A stretch of 64,000 nt of DNA. Origin: Hoyosella altamirensis (GTDB taxonomy: Bacteria > Actinomycetota > Actinomycetes > Mycobacteriales > Mycobacteriaceae). The stretch spans positions 1,674,001 through 1,738,000 of the forward strand of contig NZ_JACHWS010000001.1 in the NCBI RefSeq assembly GCF_014191505.1, written 5' to 3'. The notes beneath the pieces are model-generated. The model was not told the DNA's origin and searched no databases. It was given only the letters and a program-made list of their open reading frames with translations. The stretch's first letter is position 1, and each line of letters starts with the position of its first letter. The translations under genes and the position numbers were made by a program. This document shows, piece by piece, positions 34,939 through 46,394 of the stretch.

Positions 34939-36477
34939 ATGAAATTCCCGCTCACCATCGCTGACCATCTCTACCGCGCACAGACGGTTTATCCCGATCG
35001 GATCGCAATCGTCGACGAGCCGAACCAGCCCGCTCAATCCCTCGGAGCGTTCACCTACCGTGAAATGGCTGACTACGCTGCGGCGCAAGCTGCACGGCTT
35101 GACCAGCTTGGTGTTCCTGCAGGAAGCCGGGTCGCGATCATCTCGCATAACTCAGCCCGGCTCCTGATCTCGCTGTTCGGCGTATCAGCGTGGGGCAGGA
35201 TCCTCGTACCGGTGAACTTCCGGCTCGCGGAAGCGGAAATAAAGTACATCATCGAACACTCCGGCGCTGACGTCGTCCTCTGCGACCCGGAGCGCAAGGA
35301 GGTTCTCGACGCCCTCGACGTGCCGCACAAATATGTGCTGGGTGAGGATGACGACAAGATCTTCGCCTTCGGTGTCACACCGGTGGCGTGGGACGGCGAC
35401 GAAGATGCTACTGCCACCCTGAACTACACATCGGGCACGACTGCCCGGCCGAAGGGCGTGCAGCTGACGCACCGGGCACTGTGGCTCAACGCGGCGATCT
35501 TCGGCCTGCACGCAGGGGTGAATGACAACGACGTCTACCTCCATACTTTGCCCACGTTCCATGCCAACGGGTGGGGTATGCCCTACACGGTCACCGGCAT
35601 GGGAGGCAAGCACGTCGTCATTCGCAAGATCGATGGTTTCGAGATCCTCAAGCGTGTTCAGGAGCACGGCGTCACCATGATGTGCGCGGCGCCGGCGGTT
35701 GTCTCAGCCGCTCTTGACGCCGTCGAGGAGTGGAAGGCGCTCGGCAACGGCAAGATTCCCGGGCACGGCACGCTGCGAATCATTGTCGCGGGCGCGCCAC
35801 CCGCGACTCGCACGATCGAACGGGTGTGGGACGAACTGGGCTGGGAGTTCATCCAGATCTACGGCCTCACCGAGACCGCGCCGCTGCTCACGTTCAACCG
35901 GATGCGGTCGGAATGGCGTGACCTCGAGACTCGTGAGCGAGCACGCAACCTTGTCCGTGCTGGTGCTCCTGCGCTCGGCGTACGTATCACGACAAATGAG
36001 ACCGGTGAGATCCTGGCACGCAGCAACCACTCTCTCGATGCGTACTGGGAGAACCCGGAAGAGACCGACCGCGTGATGCAGGGCAACTGGTTCCACACCG
36101 GTGACGGCGGCACCGTCGACAACGGATACCTGACCATCGCCGACCGCAAGAAGGACGTGATCATCACCGGTGGCGAAAATGTGTCGTCCATCGAGGTCGA
36201 GGATGCACTCAGCTTGCACCCCGCGATCCAGGAAGTCGCCGTGATCGGCATCCCTGACCAGAAGTGGGGTGAGCTCGTGACCGCACTTGTAGTGTCGCGG
36301 GATCCCGAGTTGACGGGTGAAGCGCTCATCGCACACTGCCGTGAGCACCTTGCGGGCTATAAGTGCCCGAAGCGGATCGACTTCATCGAGGCGCTCCCCC
36401 GCACCGCCACCGGCAAGGTCCAGAAGTTCAAACTCCGCCAGCCGTTCTGGCAGGACCAGGACCGACAGGTTCACTGA
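34939..36477 (+). CDS. Acyl-CoA synthetase (AMP-dependent ligase)
   Basis: A 512-residue ANL-superfamily ligase that adenylates a carboxylic acid and transfers it to coenzyme A. Motifs: P-loop-like YTSGTTARPKGV (about 164-175), YGLTETAP, the hinge segment TIADRKKDVIITGGENVSSIEVED and the catalytic C-terminal lysine in PRTATGKVQKFKL. Length and the FHANGWGMPY motif resemble medium-chain fatty-acid and phenylpropanoid-type CoA ligases; the substrate cannot be fixed. It shares a transcript with the MHS transporter and ends at a strong terminator. Confidence 0.88.
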   Translation: MKFPLTIADHLYRAQTVYPDRIAIVDEPNQPAQSLGAFTYREMADYAAAQAARLDQLGVPAGSRVAIISHNSARLLISLFGVSAWGRILVPVNFRLAEAEIKYIIEHSGADVVLCDPERKEVLDALDVPHKYVLGEDDDKIFAFGVTPVAWDGDEDATATLNYTSGTTARPKGVQLTHRALWLNAAIFGLHAGVNDNDVYLHTLPTFHANGWGMPYTVTGMGGKHVVIRKIDGFEILKRVQEHGVTMMCAAPAVVSAALDAVEEWKALGNGKIPGHGTLRIIVAGAPPATRTIERVWDELGWEFIQIYGLTETAPLLTFNRMRSEWRDLETRERARNLVRAGAPALGVRITTNETGEILARSNHSLDAYWENPEETDRVMQGNWFHTGDGGTVDNGYLTIADRKKDVIITGGENVSSIEVEDALSLHPAIQEVAVIGIPDQKWGELVTALVVSRDPELTGEALIAHCREHLAGYKCPKRIDFIEALPRTATGKVQKFKLRQPFWQDQDRQVH

Positions 36478-36487
36478 ATCTGGGCCG

Positions 36488-36555
36488 CCACACACCCGCA
36501 GTGCCGACGGCACACCCTCTGCAGGGGGTGTGCCGTCGGCATATGCGGTGTGTGG
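36488..36555 (+). terminator. Strong composite terminator after acyl-CoA ligase
   Basis: An inner perfect 15-base-pair stem (36503-36517 with 36526-36540, 8-base loop) is extended by an outer pairing of CCACACACCCGCA (36488-36500) with TGCGGTGTGTGG (36544-36555) with one bulged C. It separates the ligase operon from cobG, whose start lies 33 bases later. Confidence 0.9.
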
Positions 36556-36588
36556 TGCCAGCTGGCTGACCGCAGCTACCCTGGTCGA

Positions 36589-37719
36589 GTGAGTAGTAAG
36601 CCAGAAGATCGGTGTCCGGGCGCATTACGGTTACACGAAGCCGCGGACGGTTTGCTCGCGCGTGTCCGTTTGCCCGGCGGCGCGCTGACTTCAGAGCAAA
36701 TGCAGACGCTGGCGATGATCTCACGCCAGCACGGCAACGACATTCTCGAGCTCACCTCGCGCGGCAACATTCAGATCCGCGGAATACGTGACGGCGAGAC
36801 TGTCGCGGCGATGCTCGCCGACGCGGGCCTGCTGCCCTCGGCGACGCATGAACGAGTACGCAATATCCTGAGTTCGCCGCTCAGTGGCTTGATCGGTGGC
36901 TTCGCTGACGTGCGGACGTGGGTTAGAGACCTCGACGTGGCGCTGTGCGGTGACGACGTTCTTGCGAGCCTGCCCGGCCGATTCCTGATGGCGATTGATG
37001 ATGGACGTGGTGACGTCGCGGCGCTGGATCCAGACATTGCCGCGATGGTCTACGACGAAACCTCGGTCGCGCTACTCCTCGCTGGGCAGGACACTGGAAT
37101 CCGGGTCACGCCCGATGAAACCGTCCCGCTGCTCATCGCGACTGCGCGTGCATTTCTCACAGTCCGCTCATCTGAGTGGCGGGTGAAGGAACTGCCGCGG
37201 GGCGGGCACGAGATCGTCGATAACTTAGGGGTCAGCGCTGATCCTGATCGCTCCCCGGTCGCGATCAGCTCCCGCCCACTGCCACCGATCGGCTGGATCA
37301 CGCAGGAAGACGATCGAATTGCCCTCGGTGCGGGTCTTAAGCTCGGCCGTCTCGACTCGCGCCTTGCCGAATTCCTCGCCGCAATCGAACGCGGAATCGT
37401 CATCACCCCATGGCGAACACTGGTGATCAGTGATCTCAACGAATGGCGCGCCGAGCAGATCGTCCGTGTTCTTGCGCCGATGGGTCTTATTTTCGATGCC
37501 GAGTCACCGTGGATTGACGTCTCAGCATGCACCGGGAGCCCCGGGTGCTCCAAGGCAGTCGCCGACGTTCAGGCGGACGCAGCGCAGGCCGTCGCCACCG
37601 GAACCTCACAGGTGGAAGGCAAACAGCACTGGGTTGGCTGCGAACGCGCGTGCGGAACCCCGCCCGGCGACATTTCAGTCGTCGTCGCTACGCCGGACGG
37701 GTATCAGATCCGCGCTTAG
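36589..37719 (+). CDS. cobG: Precorrin-3B synthase
   Basis: CobG (376 residues) is the oxygen-dependent iron-sulfur monooxygenase that makes precorrin-3B in the aerobic cobalamin route. It is related to sulfite/nitrite reductases: the half domain with LELTSRGNIQIRGI near the N-terminus and the cluster cysteines CTGSPGC (Cys314, Cys320) and CERAC (Cys351, Cys355). All four ligands are present. GTG start at 36589. Its 3' end overlaps the convergent DUF305 gene by 4 bases. It is now cut off from cobH by the inserted copper genes, whereas in M. tuberculosis cobG, cobH and cobIJ are contiguous. Confidence 0.93.
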   Translation: MSSKPEDRCPGALRLHEAADGLLARVRLPGGALTSEQMQTLAMISRQHGNDILELTSRGNIQIRGIRDGETVAAMLADAGLLPSATHERVRNILSSPLSGLIGGFADVRTWVRDLDVALCGDDVLASLPGRFLMAIDDGRGDVAALDPDIAAMVYDETSVALLLAGQDTGIRVTPDETVPLLIATARAFLTVRSSEWRVKELPRGGHEIVDNLGVSADPDRSPVAISSRPLPPIGWITQEDDRIALGAGLKLGRLDSRLAEFLAAIERGIVITPWRTLVISDLNEWRAEQIVRVLAPMGLIFDAESPWIDVSACTGSPGCSKAVADVQADAAQAVATGTSQVEGKQHWVGCERACGTPPGDISVVVATPDGYQIRA

Positions 37720-38300
37720 AGTTCGTTGAGGAGCATCCGCATCGAGTCGATTTCGGCCCGCTGAGTGTCGGCAATTGCTTGTGCGAGTTCGAGCGCTTCA
37801 GGATTCGAGCCCGTGAGCGATTCCGCTTCGGCCATGACGACTGCGCCCTCGTGATGCACGATCATCTGCTCGAGGAACAGGCGTGTCGCTTCGACACCCT
37901 CAGCGTCACGCAAGGCAGCCAGGTCGTCCTCGCCCATCATGCCGTGCATGTCGTGGTCCATTTCTGGGGTACTGTCCGCGCCCCACGCTTCGAGCCAGCC
38001 TTCCAGCATCTCGATTTCTGGTTCCTGGGCCGCTTTGATCTCTTCGGCTAGGGCCTCGACGCGAGGGTCGATGTTGTCCTTGTCGAGGATGATGTCGCTC
38101 ATTTCCACCGCTTGTTCGTGGTGCGGGATCATTCCCTGGGCGAACTCGATGTCAGCTTCGTTGAACTTTGCTTCCTCGGACACTTCTGCGGTGCCGTTCT
38201 CCGCCGTCTCGTCCGTGCCGTTGTCATCATTGGTGCCGCATGCTGCCAGCGCGATCGCCAGACCTGCTGCGGTGACCGCTGCGAAGAGTCGCTTGCGCAT
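37716..38300 (-). CDS. DUF305 lipoprotein, probable copper-related
   Basis: A 194-residue secreted lipoprotein. The signal peptide ends in the lipobox LAAC (Cys21), followed by an acidic linker and the DUF305 ferritin-like four-helix domain with its paired histidines MIPHHEQAVEMS and MIVHHEGAVVMAE and a Met/His-rich segment MDHDMHGMMGEDD. These motifs fit copper handling outside the membrane (inference; the DUF305 family often accompanies copper genes). ATG at 38300 with AAGGA 6 bases upstream. It is divergent from copZ over a TACCC-N5-GGGTA palindrome, so it should be copper-induced with copZA. Confidence 0.87.
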   Translation of the reverse strand: MRKRLFAAVTAAGLAIALAACGTNDDNGTDETAENGTAEVSEEAKFNEADIEFAQGMIPHHEQAVEMSDIILDKDNIDPRVEALAEEIKAAQEPEIEMLEGWLEAWGADSTPEMDHDMHGMMGEDDLAALRDAEGVEATRLFLEQMIVHHEGAVVMAEAESLTGSNPEALELAQAIADTQRAEIDSMRMLLNEL

Positions 38301-38327
38301 TGTCATTCCTTCCCCAGTTGCTCGATA

Positions 38328-38342
38328 TACCCTACGGGGGTA
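38328..38342. promoter_or_regulatory. Probable CsoR operator, DUF305/copZ divergent promoter
   Basis: TACCC-TACGG-GGGTA: 5-base arms with a 5-base spacer, the same geometry as the site before copB at 46362-46384. It lies 28 bases from the DUF305 start and 31 from copZ, so it could control both directions. CsoR operators are known as GC-tract palindromes of the type TACCC...GGGTA. Confidence 0.75.
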
Positions 38343-38372
38343 CCCTAGCATCATTGACTGAGAGGAGCCATC

Positions 38373-38579
38373 ATGCCAGTTACCAAAACCATTACCGTCA
38401 AGGGTATGACGTGCGGGCATTGCGAGAGCGCCGTTCGTTCTGAGATCGCGGATGTCGACGGAGTCACCAGCGTTGACGTCGATCTGCCCAGTGGCGCCGT
38501 CACCATCACCAGTGACCATGAACTCGACGAGGCAGCGGTTCGCGCGGCTGTCGATGAAGCCGGATACACCGTCGCCTGA
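38373..38579 (+). CDS. copZ: Copper chaperone CopZ
   Basis: A 68-residue heavy-metal-associated domain protein with the copper-binding motif GMTCGHC (Cys14 and Cys17) and the typical ferredoxin-like fold (beta-alpha-beta-beta-alpha-beta). It carries cytosolic Cu(I) to CopA. AGAGGAG ribosome site before the ATG. First gene of the copZ-copA-csoR operon, behind the operator. Confidence 0.95.
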   Translation: MPVTKTITVKGMTCGHCESAVRSEIADVDGVTSVDVDLPSGAVTITSDHELDEAAVRAAVDEAGYTVA

Positions 38580-38624
38580 CAGTCGATCAGCGTGACTTGA
38601 CCAAATTTGATCATGGAGTTTCGC

Positions 38625-40906
<2,282 letters not shown>

Positions 40907-40910
<4 letters not shown>

Positions 40911-41224
40911 CCATGGAAGACCAGACGTGCACCACCGGCAACCATCACGGCTACATCACCAGCAAGGATGCCTACCTCAAGCGCTTGCGCCGCATCGAGG
41001 GGCAGGCCCGGGGGCTGCAGCGCATGGTCGAAGACGAGAAGTACTGCATCGACATACTCACCCAGGTGTCGGCAATGAAGAGTGCTTTGCAAGCTGTCGC
41101 GCTCGGACTCCTCGACGACCACATGGCGCACTGTGTCGCTGAGGCTGTCGCCGAAGGTGGCCCAGAGGCGGAGGCCAAGCTGAAGGAAGTGTCAGACGCA
41201 ATCACGCGCCTCGTGCGGTCGTGA
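40907..41224 (+). CDS. csoR: Copper-sensing repressor CsoR
   Basis: A 105-residue CsoR/RcnR-family repressor. It is a helical DNA-binding tetramer that lets go of its operator when Cu(I) binds. The ligand triad Cys47, His72, Cys76 (spacing 25 and 4) matches Cys36, His61, Cys65 of M. tuberculosis CsoR, and [13 protein letters not shown] is the DNA-contact helix. ATG overlaps the copA stop as ATGA, so it is made with its target genes as an autoregulated operon. Two matching operators lie before copZ and before copB. Confidence 0.96.
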
Positions 41225-41261
41225 TTCCGGGCGCCGCGGAAAGGGCCGTAGACTCACGCCC

Positions 41262-41930
41262 ATGCCTGTGACACAAATGGCCGACCAGGAGCGGTATTCC
41301 GCACTGATGCGCGACGGATACGAACGCGACGGCATCGCGATCTACCGGCAATCCTTCGCCATCATCCGCGAGGAAGCTGACCTATCCGGGTTCCCCCGTC
41401 CGGAAGCCGATGCGATCGTCAGAATGATCCACGCGTGCGGCCAAACGGACCTCGCCGCGGAAGTGTCGTATACGTCCGGGGTTGTCGAGGCGGCGCGGGC
41501 GGCGCTGCGTGCGGGTGCCCCGATTCTTGCGGACACGGCGATGGTTGCCTCCGGTGTGACCCGCAAACGTCTGCCAGCAGACAACAGCGTCATATGCACC
41601 CTCAGCGATTCCACCGTGGCCCAGCGTGCGGCACAGTTGGGCACCACGCGCACCGCTGCGGCTGTCGACCTCTGGGAAGACTTCGTCGGCGGTGCGGTTG
41701 TCGCGATCGGAAATGCTCCCACAGCGCTCTTTCACCTGCTGGAACGGATCGACGGCGGATGGCCTGCTCCCGCGGCGATCGTCGGCGGCCCGGTGGGATT
41801 CGTCGGTGCGGCCGAGTCCAAAGAAGCACTCATCGCGTCAGGATTACCGCATCTCATTGTCCGGGGCAGGCGAGGCGGCAGCGCGATCACCGCGGCCGCC
41901 GTGAACGCGATCGCGAGCACGCAACTGTGA
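41262..41930 (+). CDS. cobH: Precorrin-8X methylmutase
   Basis: CobH (222 residues) moves the methyl group from C11 to C12 to make hydrogenobyrinic acid. The catalytic histidine is in RMIHACGQTD (His57 here), followed by PILADTAMVASGV and GGPVGFVGAAESK. The start ATG at 41262 is 37 bases after the csoR stop, with only a 5-base-pair hairpin (TTCCG/CGGAA, 41225-41241) and no visible promoter between them, so it may be read through from the copper operon. Its stop overlaps the cobIJ GTG start. Confidence 0.94.
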   Translation: MPVTQMADQERYSALMRDGYERDGIAIYRQSFAIIREEADLSGFPRPEADAIVRMIHACGQTDLAAEVSYTSGVVEAARAALRAGAPILADTAMVASGVTRKRLPADNSVICTLSDSTVAQRAAQLGTTRTAAAVDLWEDFVGGAVVAIGNAPTALFHLLERIDGGWPAPAAIVGGPVGFVGAAESKEALIASGLPHLIVRGRRGGSAITAAAVNAIASTQL

Positions 41931-43429
41931 CCGGAAAACTGTTCGGCATCGGTCTAGGACCGGGCGACCCGGAACTTGTCACTGTCAAGGCCGCGCGCAT
42001 CATCGCTGAAGCGGACGTGGTGGCGTACCACAGCGCACGCCACGGCCGCTCCATCGCCCGTAGCGTCGCCGCTCCGTACCTGCGTGATGGGCAAGTCGAA
42101 GAGAAACTCGTCTATCCGCTGACAACGGAGACCACCGATCATCCCCGCGGATACCAGGGCGCGATCGACGAGTTCTACGAAGAATCTGCTGCTCGTTTGG
42201 CCGTCCATCTCGATGCTGGCCGCGATGTCGCTTTGCTCGCCGAGGGAGATCCCCTCTTCTACAGCTCCTATATGCATATGCACAAGCGGCTTTGTGGCAC
42301 CTATAGGACGGAGATCGTGCCCGGTGTCACATCCGTGGCTGCGGCATCCGCAGCCACGCAGACCCCGCTTGTGGAGCGCGATGAGGTCCTGACGGTCTTG
42401 CCGGGGACGCTGCCCGTCGCTGAACTCGCCGACCGGCTCGCAAACAGTGATGCGGTCGCGATCATGAAGCTAGGCCGGACATTCGGGGCTGTCCGCGAGG
42501 CTCTCGAAAAATCGGGGCGGCTCGAGGAGGCCGTGTACGTCGAGCGCGCGAGCTGGCGTGCACAGCGAGTCCTCCCGCTCAAGGACGTTGAACCCGACGA
42601 GGTGCCCTATTTCTCGGTAGCGCTGGTACCGTCCCCCCTCAACACTTCTGCCCCGCATGGTTCGCGGGGCGAGGTGGTGGTTGTTGGGCTGGGTCCGGGT
42701 GATCCTGACTGGACAACCCAGGAAGTGCGGCGCGAACTGCGCGCAGTGACAGATCTCGTCGGCTACGGGCCATACCTGGCGCGTGTCGCACCGAACGCCT
42801 GGCAGCGCCATCATCCGTCTGATAACCGTGTCGAGGAAGAACGCGCCGCGTTCGCCCTTGACCTCGCGCGCGGTGGTGCCCGGGTAGCCGTGGTGTCGTC
42901 CGGTGATCCTGGCGTGTTCGCGATGGCCACCGCAGTGCTCGAGGTGGCGTCGCGAGCCGAATACGCTGACATACCGGTACGCGTCGTTCCCGGACTCACC
43001 GCCGCGAATGCGGTTGCTGCGCGCGCGGGTGCCCCCCTGGGCCACGACTATGCCGTGATTTCCCTCTCTGATCGGCTCAAACCGTGGGATATCGTCGAGG
43101 AGCGCCTCACCGCCGCCGCGAAAGCTGATCTTGCGATCGCAATCTACAACCCTGCATCGAAGAGCCGCACGTGGCAGGTTCAGGCAATGAAAGAGACGTT
43201 GCTCCAGTACAAATCACCGGAGACCCCCGTGGTGATCGGCCGTGCTGTGGGCAGCCCGAACGAGGATGTGAAACTCGTGCCTCTCGGGTCACTCGACCCC
43301 GCTGACGTTGACATGCGCTGTCTGCTGATCATCGGATCGTCGCAAACCATCCTGACTGAGCGTTCCGCAAGTACTGTGGTCTATACCCCACGCCGGTATC
43401 CGGCTACTTCGTTACCTCAGAACTCGTAG
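41927..43429 (+). CDS. cobIJ: Fused precorrin-2 C20- / precorrin-3B C17-methyltransferase
   Basis: A 500-residue fusion of two SAM-dependent uroporphyrin-type methyltransferases. The first half (about 1-240, CobI: GIGLGPGDPELVTVKA and LLAEGDPLFYSSYMH) makes precorrin-3A; the second (about 245-495, CobJ: VVGLGPGDPDWTT, VSSGDPGVFAMA and IYNPASKSR) is the C17 methyltransferase with ring contraction. This fusion is normal for Mycobacteriales. GTG start overlaps the cobH stop (GTGA). The last 13 bases overlap the convergent lipoprotein gene. Confidence 0.95.
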   Translation: MTGKLFGIGLGPGDPELVTVKAARIIAEADVVAYHSARHGRSIARSVAAPYLRDGQVEEKLVYPLTTETTDHPRGYQGAIDEFYEESAARLAVHLDAGRDVALLAEGDPLFYSSYMHMHKRLCGTYRTEIVPGVTSVAAASAATQTPLVERDEVLTVLPGTLPVAELADRLANSDAVAIMKLGRTFGAVREALEKSGRLEEAVYVERASWRAQRVLPLKDVEPDEVPYFSVALVPSPLNTSAPHGSRGEVVVVGLGPGDPDWTTQEVRRELRAVTDLVGYGPYLARVAPNAWQRHHPSDNRVEEERAAFALDLARGGARVAVVSSGDPGVFAMATAVLEVASRAEYADIPVRVVPGLTAANAVAARAGAPLGHDYAVISLSDRLKPWDIVEERLTAAAKADLAIAIYNPASKSRTWQVQAMKETLLQYKSPETPVVIGRAVGSPNEDVKLVPLGSLDPADVDMRCLLIIGSSQTILTERSASTVVYTPRRYPATSLPQNS

Positions 43430-44259
43430 AGTTCGGAGAACGTGGTCCCGCCGTCGGAGGATTGGTAGACGGCGCGTGCAGTGGCGACGTACACGTGGCG
43501 CTCATCGGTGGCAAGGAACGCATGGGGCGGATCATCCAGGGAACCGCGTGCTTCCCAGGTGTCGCCACCGTCCCTGCTCCGGTATAGGGTGCCGTCTTCG
43601 TCGATGCCGAACAGCTGGTTTTCTCGAGGCCAGTCGATGAGGGTCAGAGCCGGTGCCGTGTCGATGACTTCAAAGACACGCCCGCGATCTGTGCTGCGTG
43701 CTGGTCCCCGCTGCACCGTTGCGATCAGCTCAGCGGGGTCAACGGGTGAGACGGCGAGATCAGAGGCCGGGAAGCGGGCGCCCCCAGTCCAGGTCACTTT
43801 GTCTTCGCTGACCATGACCTGCTGGTTCGTGCTGTCGTAGCCGTACACGTTGCCGTGCTTGAATTCGAGGGCGTGGAAGTCGGCTGAACCGGACAGCGAC
43901 ACCGTTTCCCAGGACGCTCCCCCATCTGTGCTCTCGATCAAACCGAGGTTTATGGGCTGTTCAGTGTCGTCCGGACTCGGATGCCCGCTGGCAAGAAAGT
44001 GATCAGGCCCCACTACCGCAAAGCCCATGAAGTCCTGGATCACATCACCGACTCGTACAACTCCGCTCTCCGTTATCCGGAAAATTCCGTAGTGGGTGCC
44101 CGCATACAGTTCGCCGTCCGCCGGGTTGATACCGAGCCCGTGGATGTGGCCGATACCCGGATCGAACTCTCGCTCCTGCTCCTGCTCAGAGGAGCAGCCC
44201 GCCAGCCCTGCTAATGCCGCGGCAGCCAAGGCGAGCGCGCCTCGTCGTCCCAAAATCAC
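43417..44259 (-). CDS. F510_1955-type beta-propeller lipoprotein
   Basis: A 280-residue secreted protein with a lipoprotein signal (LAGLAGCSSEQ, Cys22) and a repeat-rich body of BNR/sialidase-like blades: ESTDGGASWE, RSRDGGDTWEA and QSSDGGTTFSE are Asp-box motifs. The HIHGLGINPADGELYAGTHYG opening is typical of a family annotated as F510_1955 glycosylhydrolase, but no catalytic residues are evident. The GTG start overlaps the copB stop (GTGA), so it is co-translated with CopB and expressed from the copper-controlled promoter; a role in extracytoplasmic copper handling is an inference. Confidence 0.8.
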   Translation of the reverse strand: MILGRRGALALAAAALAGLAGCSSEQEQEREFDPGIGHIHGLGINPADGELYAGTHYGIFRITESGVVRVGDVIQDFMGFAVVGPDHFLASGHPSPDDTEQPINLGLIESTDGGASWETVSLSGSADFHALEFKHGNVYGYDSTNQQVMVSEDKVTWTGGARFPASDLAVSPVDPAELIATVQRGPARSTDRGRVFEVIDTAPALTLIDWPRENQLFGIDEDGTLYRSRDGGDTWEARGSLDDPPHAFLATDERHVYVATARAVYQSSDGGTTFSELYEF

Positions 44260-46334
44260 CGTGCTGCTCCATTCGAGAGGGGTGCGGGTTCGAGGTTAAC
44301 GCGGCGCAGGAACTGCGCGTTAATAGCCACCACAATCGTCGATGCGGACATCAGCACTGCAGCCATCGCGGGTGGCAGAACAAAGCCGGTGAACGCCAGA
44401 ACGCCTGCGGCGAGTGGGATGGCGACAATGTTGTACGCCGTCGCCCAGACGAGGTTCTCCCACATCTTTCGATACGACCGCTTCGACAGAGTGATAACCG
44501 AGAGCACTGCGCGTGGGTCGTCTGATGCTAGGACCACCCCTGCCGATTCGATAGCCACGTCAGTCCCCGCACCGATAGCAATGCCTGCGTCGGCTCGTGC
44601 CAGAGCAGGAGCATCGTTCACGCCGTCACCCACCATCGCGACGCTGTGGCCGCGTGATTGAAGCTCGCTGACCTTGGCTTCCTTGTGTTCCGGAAGAACA
44701 CCGGCGAAGACCTCGTCGATACCTAACTCCTGGGCCACGGCGTCAGCGACTTGCTGTGCATCCCCAGTCACCATCGCAACCTTCACCCCATGGCGGTGCA
44801 ATTCCGCTACAGCGACACGAGATTCGGCGCGTACCGCATCTTCGAGAGCAAAAGCGCCCACGACAGCACCATCAGCGACGACATGGAGGACGGAGGCTCC
44901 GCGGGAGCGCCACTGAGTTGTGTCGGCGCGCAGCGACTCGGGCTCCTGCAGTTCCAGGTCGCGGAGTAGTGCCGGCCCGCCGACATAGGTTTCGCGTCCG
45001 TCGACTCGAGCCATCACGCCCCGGCCTGGGAGGGACCGGAAATCGGTGGCTCGATAGCGAGTTGCGCCCGCGCCGGCCCTACGCACGATCGCGCGGGCAA
45101 CCGGATGTTCGCTGTCTCTCTCCACCGCAGCAGCGAGCGCCAGGACCTCCTCATCCGACGACCCAGCCGCGGCTACCTCAGTCACCTGGTGCTGCCCCTC
45201 TGTCAGGGTGCCAGTCTTGTCGAACAAGACAACGTCGACCGTGCGCATGCGCTCCAGAGTGAGACGATCCTTCACCAGGATGCCAGCGCGGGCAGCGCGT
45301 TCTGTGGAGATGGCGATGACGAGCGGGATAGCAAGCCCAAGAGCATGCGGGCAGGCAATAACCAGCACCGTGACGGTGCGGACGACCGCATCATCGATGT
45401 TGCCCGCCATCAGCCATATCGCGAAGGTAGCGGCGCCTGCGGCGATCGCGAAGTAGAAGAGGAAGGCGGCGGCACGGTCAGCGAGTGCCTGAGCCCGAGA
45501 TGAGGATGCCTGGGCGGCCGCAACCAGCCGCTGAATGCCCGCAAGGGCGGTGTCCTCCCCGATCGCCGTGACGCGGACATGCAGGGAACTATCGGTCGCA
45601 ACTGTTCCGGCGACCACAGGTTCACCGGAACCCTTGGAAACCGGCTTCGACTCCCCGGTAATCATGGATTCATCCATGTCGGCCGTGCCCGAAATGATGA
45701 CACCATCCGCTGGGACCCGCCCACCGGGCCGGACGATGACCAGATCACCACGGGCGAGTTCCGACGCCGCGACAGCCTCGACCGTTTCGCCATCCTCACC
45801 CGTAAGCCGCTCGGCCTGGTCAGGCAGCATCGCAGCGAGCGCATCGAGAGCGCCCGATGCTGAGCCAAGTGCGCGCATCTCCAGCCAGTGTCCGAGCAGC
45901 ATGATCACGATGAGGAGGGCTAGTTCCCACCAGAAATCAAGGTCCATTCCGCCGATCTCGAGAGTGGTCGCCCAGGACGCGAGGAACGCAACCGTGATAG
46001 CCATCGCGATCAGGATCATCATCCCCGGCTGGCGGGCTTTGAGTTCGCGGACCCCGCCGGTGAGAAACGGCATACCCCCGTAGAAGAAAATGACGGTTCC
46101 CAGGACGGGCGGGATCCAATCGGCACCGGCGATGTGCGGGATGGTGTAGCCGAGCAGGTCCGCAACCATGTGGCTGAAGTACACGACGGGAACAGAGAGC
46201 ACCAGACTTGCCCAGAAGCGCTTCCCGAATTCCTCGCCGTGCGCGCCGTGGCCTTTGTGCCGGTCGACGATCTGCGTCTCGTCGTGCGTGGTGTGCGGGT
46301 CTCGTCTCGTCATTTCCGCGTGCTGGTGATCCAT
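44256..46334 (-). CDS. copB: Copper-translocating P-type ATPase, CopB-like
   Basis: A 692-residue P1B-type ATPase. It differs from CopA: the N-terminal region lacks a CxxC domain and is His-rich (MDHQHAEMTRR ... HKGHGAHGEEF), and the membrane motif is CPH (328-330), as in CopB/P1B-3 pumps that carry Cu(II)/Cu(I) or Ag. FDKTGTLTEG (Asp372), TGES and GDGVNDAPAL are intact. A perfect CsoR-type palindrome lies 28 bases upstream of the start. The 3' end overlaps the lipoprotein gene. This makes two distinct copper pumps in one cluster. Confidence 0.93.
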   Translation of the reverse strand: MDHQHAEMTRRDPHTTHDETQIVDRHKGHGAHGEEFGKRFWASLVLSVPVVYFSHMVADLLGYTIPHIAGADWIPPVLGTVIFFYGGMPFLTGGVRELKARQPGMMILIAMAITVAFLASWATTLEIGGMDLDFWWELALLIVIMLLGHWLEMRALGSASGALDALAAMLPDQAERLTGEDGETVEAVAASELARGDLVIVRPGGRVPADGVIISGTADMDESMITGESKPVSKGSGEPVVAGTVATDSSLHVRVTAIGEDTALAGIQRLVAAAQASSSRAQALADRAAAFLFYFAIAAGAATFAIWLMAGNIDDAVVRTVTVLVIACPHALGLAIPLVIAISTERAARAGILVKDRLTLERMRTVDVVLFDKTGTLTEGQHQVTEVAAAGSSDEEVLALAAAVERDSEHPVARAIVRRAGAGATRYRATDFRSLPGRGVMARVDGRETYVGGPALLRDLELQEPESLRADTTQWRSRGASVLHVVADGAVVGAFALEDAVRAESRVAVAELHRHGVKVAMVTGDAQQVADAVAQELGIDEVFAGVLPEHKEAKVSELQSRGHSVAMVGDGVNDAPALARADAGIAIGAGTDVAIESAGVVLASDDPRAVLSVITLSKRSYRKMWENLVWATAYNIVAIPLAAGVLAFTGFVLPPAMAAVLMSASTIVVAINAQFLRRVNLEPAPLSNGAAR

Positions 46335-46361
46335 GACAACTCCTCACTGTAGCCTGCAGCC

Positions 46362-46384
46362 ACTATACCCCCATAGGGTATAGT
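46362..46384. promoter_or_regulatory. Probable CsoR operator upstream of copB
   Basis: ACTATACCC-CCATA-GGGTATAGT, a perfect 9-base inverted repeat with a 5-base spacer. The core TACCC-N5-GGGTA is identical in geometry to the operator between DUF305 and copZ. It lies directly upstream of the copB start. Confidence 0.82.
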
Positions 46385-46394
46385 CGCAACACCG

